A stretch of DNA of 41,099 nucleotides from an uncultured Lachnospiraceae bacterium (GTDB taxonomy: Bacteria > Bacillota > Clostridia > Lachnospirales > Lachnospiraceae): NCBI GenBank assembly GCA_910577445.1, contig CAJTMZ010000014.1, forward strand, positions 9,772-50,870, given 5' to 3'. The notes beneath the pieces are model-generated. The model was not told the origin of the DNA and did not search any database. It saw only the letters and a program-made list of their open reading frames with translations. Position numbers and translations under genes: made by a program. Shown here piece after piece: positions 39,928 to 41,099 of this stretch. Each line of letters starts with the position of its first letter. The stretch's first letter is position 1.

Positions 39928-41099
39928 GGTTTAATTCTATTTTCAGAACCGTATCCGTTTTATCCGGCAGCGGATAGGTAAACGAAGCCTCCTCGCCAAG
40001 AGCCACGAAAGCCGTCTTTGTAAACATCGTGGTATTCCAGGCTTCTCCCCGCTTCATCTCGCTTCCGTCCGCCAGATAAAAAATTTTATCCGGCTTGTCC
40101 GGCCCGATTCCGTAAAGGGGCAGCGCTCCCAGAGGCGCTTCATACACATGGGCGTACACCGTGTTTCCCTTCTGGGTGTATCTTCCCCATTCCGGCTTGG
40201 GAATATCGCTGATGCCGCAGCCGTAAATGCTTTCGCTGTTTTTCTCCATCCAGGCGCCGATTTCCTCCAGGATTTTCACACTCTCTTCCGGTATCCTTCC
40301 CCTCGCGTCGGGCCCTACGTTGAGCAGCATGTTGCCGCCCTTGCTGACGCACTCCACCAGCTTGCGAATCAGCATCCCGGCGGGCTTGTATTCATAGTCG
40401 AAATTGCAGTACCCCCAGTGGTTGTTCATGGTAGCGCACAGCTCCCAGGGAATCAGCTCTCCTCTCTCGTCCCGCACGCCCTCCGGCGGTATAATCTGCT
40501 CCGGGCTGGCAAAATCCCCGCTGTAAATAAGCGGATTGTCCGTTGCAATGCTGCCGTTTCTTTCGCCGGAACCCTCCAGCCTGTTGTCAATCACCACGTC
40601 CGGCTGGTATTTACGCACCATTTCAATCAGCTCCGCGGCCTTCCACTTTTCCCCGCGCATATCGTCATAGGAAAAATCAAACCAGAGGATATCCAGCTTT
40701 CCGTAGCCTGTCACCAGCTCCTTTACCTGTCCGTGCATGTATTCCAGATACCTGTCGAAATTGACCTTCTCATCCTTATACTTTTCGCAGTTCCGCATAG
40801 GATGATGCCTGTCCCCGTATTTCGGGAAATCCGGGTGGTGCCAGTCAATTACCGAAAAATAAAGTCCTGTTTTAATTTCCTCTTCCCGGAACGCCTCCAG
40901 AAATTCTTTCACCAAATCCCGTCCGGCTTTCGTGTTCGTGGCCTTGTAATCCGTCAGCGCGGAGTCAAAAAGACAGAAACCGTCGTGGTGCTTCGCCGTC
41001 AGCACCGCATATTTCATGCCCGCCTTTTTCGCCAGCTTCGCCCACTGCCTCGGATTAAAGTCCGCCGGGTCAAACATATGAAAATACTTTTCATACTCC
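39911..41099 (-). CDS. GH29 alpha-L-fucosidase, 5' end outside the window
   Basis: The visible 395 residues cover most of a GH29 fucosidase. The barrel motif KHHDGFCLFDS and the predicted nucleophile in LDILWFDFSYDD are present, and ECVSKGGNMLLNVGPDARGR is the usual GH29 segment. The reading frame stays open to the window edge (residues EYEKYFHMFDPADF), so roughly 40-60 N-terminal residues are missing from view. The gene points toward hup, and no terminator separates them. Confidence 0.92.
   Translation of the reverse strand, partial: EYEKYFHMFDPADFNPRQWAKLAKKAGMKYAVLTAKHHDGFCLFDSALTDYKATNTKAGRDLVKEFLEAFREEEIKTGLYFSVIDWHHPDFPKYGDRHHPMRNCEKYKDEKVNFDRYLEYMHGQVKELVTGYGKLDILWFDFSYDDMRGEKWKAAELIEMVRKYQPDVVIDNRLEGSGERNGSIATDNPLIYSGDFASPEQIIPPEGVRDERGELIPWELCATMNNHWGYCNFDYEYKPAGMLIRKLVECVSKGGNMLLNVGPDARGRIPEESVKILEEIGAWMEKNSESIYGCGISDIPKPEWGRYTQKGNTVYAHVYEAPLGALPLYGIGPDKPDKIFYLADGSEMKRGEAWNTTMFTKTAFVALGEEASFTYPLPDKTDTVLKIELNLDKQI

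Noticed and set aside
1..41099. CRISPR array, prophage, rRNA or complete insertion sequence
   Set aside because: No regularly spaced repeats, phage structural genes, rRNA-like sequence or transposase were seen.

Overview
This window looks like chromosome of a spore-forming, anaerobic member of the Clostridia, most likely Lachnospiraceae. The case rests on gene content and order: hup, rqcP (yabO), yabP, yabQ, divIC, spoIIE, tilS, hpt and ftsH follow the Bacillus/Clostridia order. There are sporulation genes, Gram-positive type promoters and Shine-Dalgarno sites, a split AICAR transformylase plus PurO-type IMP cyclohydrolase, and a minimal two-gene SufB/SufC-like system. No phage, CRISPR array, complete insertion sequence or rRNA is visible. 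Most genes lie on the minus strand.

Layout. 1-1410: a ROK-family regulator with its own promoter, converging on a shared terminator. 1414-6900 (minus): a cell-envelope operon reading regulator (PucR/CdaR type), ftsE, ftsX, a PcsB/EnvC-like M23 protein and an S41 protease with a possible N-terminal frameshift. 7114-10068: a small YjfB-family protein behind a structured leader, a CPBP membrane protease overlapping it tail to tail, a CvfB-type S1 protein and an acyl-ACP thioesterase. 10096-11350: divergent promoters sharing a -35 box, tRNA-Gly(TCC) and a secreted VanW protein. 11355-13240: an XRE regulator/membrane protein/CPBP protease cassette. 13313-20969 (minus): degV, sufC-like, sufB-like, a heterodimeric ABC exporter and a MATE exporter, closely packed. 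21120-24021: a cytoplasmic Cu/Zn-SOD-like protein, then IMP cyclohydrolase, AICAR transformylase and a small unknown protein, with a structured leader in front. 24058-27666: a lipoprotein, a MazG-like protein, an SDR oxidoreductase and a PadR/HAAS/membrane-protein cassette with a palindromic operator. 27721-32264 (minus): GH31 and GH13 glycosidases. 32329-39927 (minus): the conserved ftsH-hup cluster. 39911-41099: the 3' part of a GH29 alpha-L-fucosidase gene, cut by the window edge.

The most unusual feature is a 248-bp, almost fully palindromic element at 36431-36678. It has near-perfect 28-bp terminal inverted repeats and is flanked by a 9-bp direct repeat. It sits exactly between the stop codon of spoIIE and a perfect-consensus promoter for tilS, and looks like a MITE-type insertion. 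Around it are a Spo0A-type spoIIE promoter (21-bp spacer, overlapping 0A box), a SpoIIE-like phosphatase without the membrane domain, and a tilS promoter so close to the start codon that the message should be leaderless.

All function calls come from reading motifs and recalling families. No database search or structure prediction was run.
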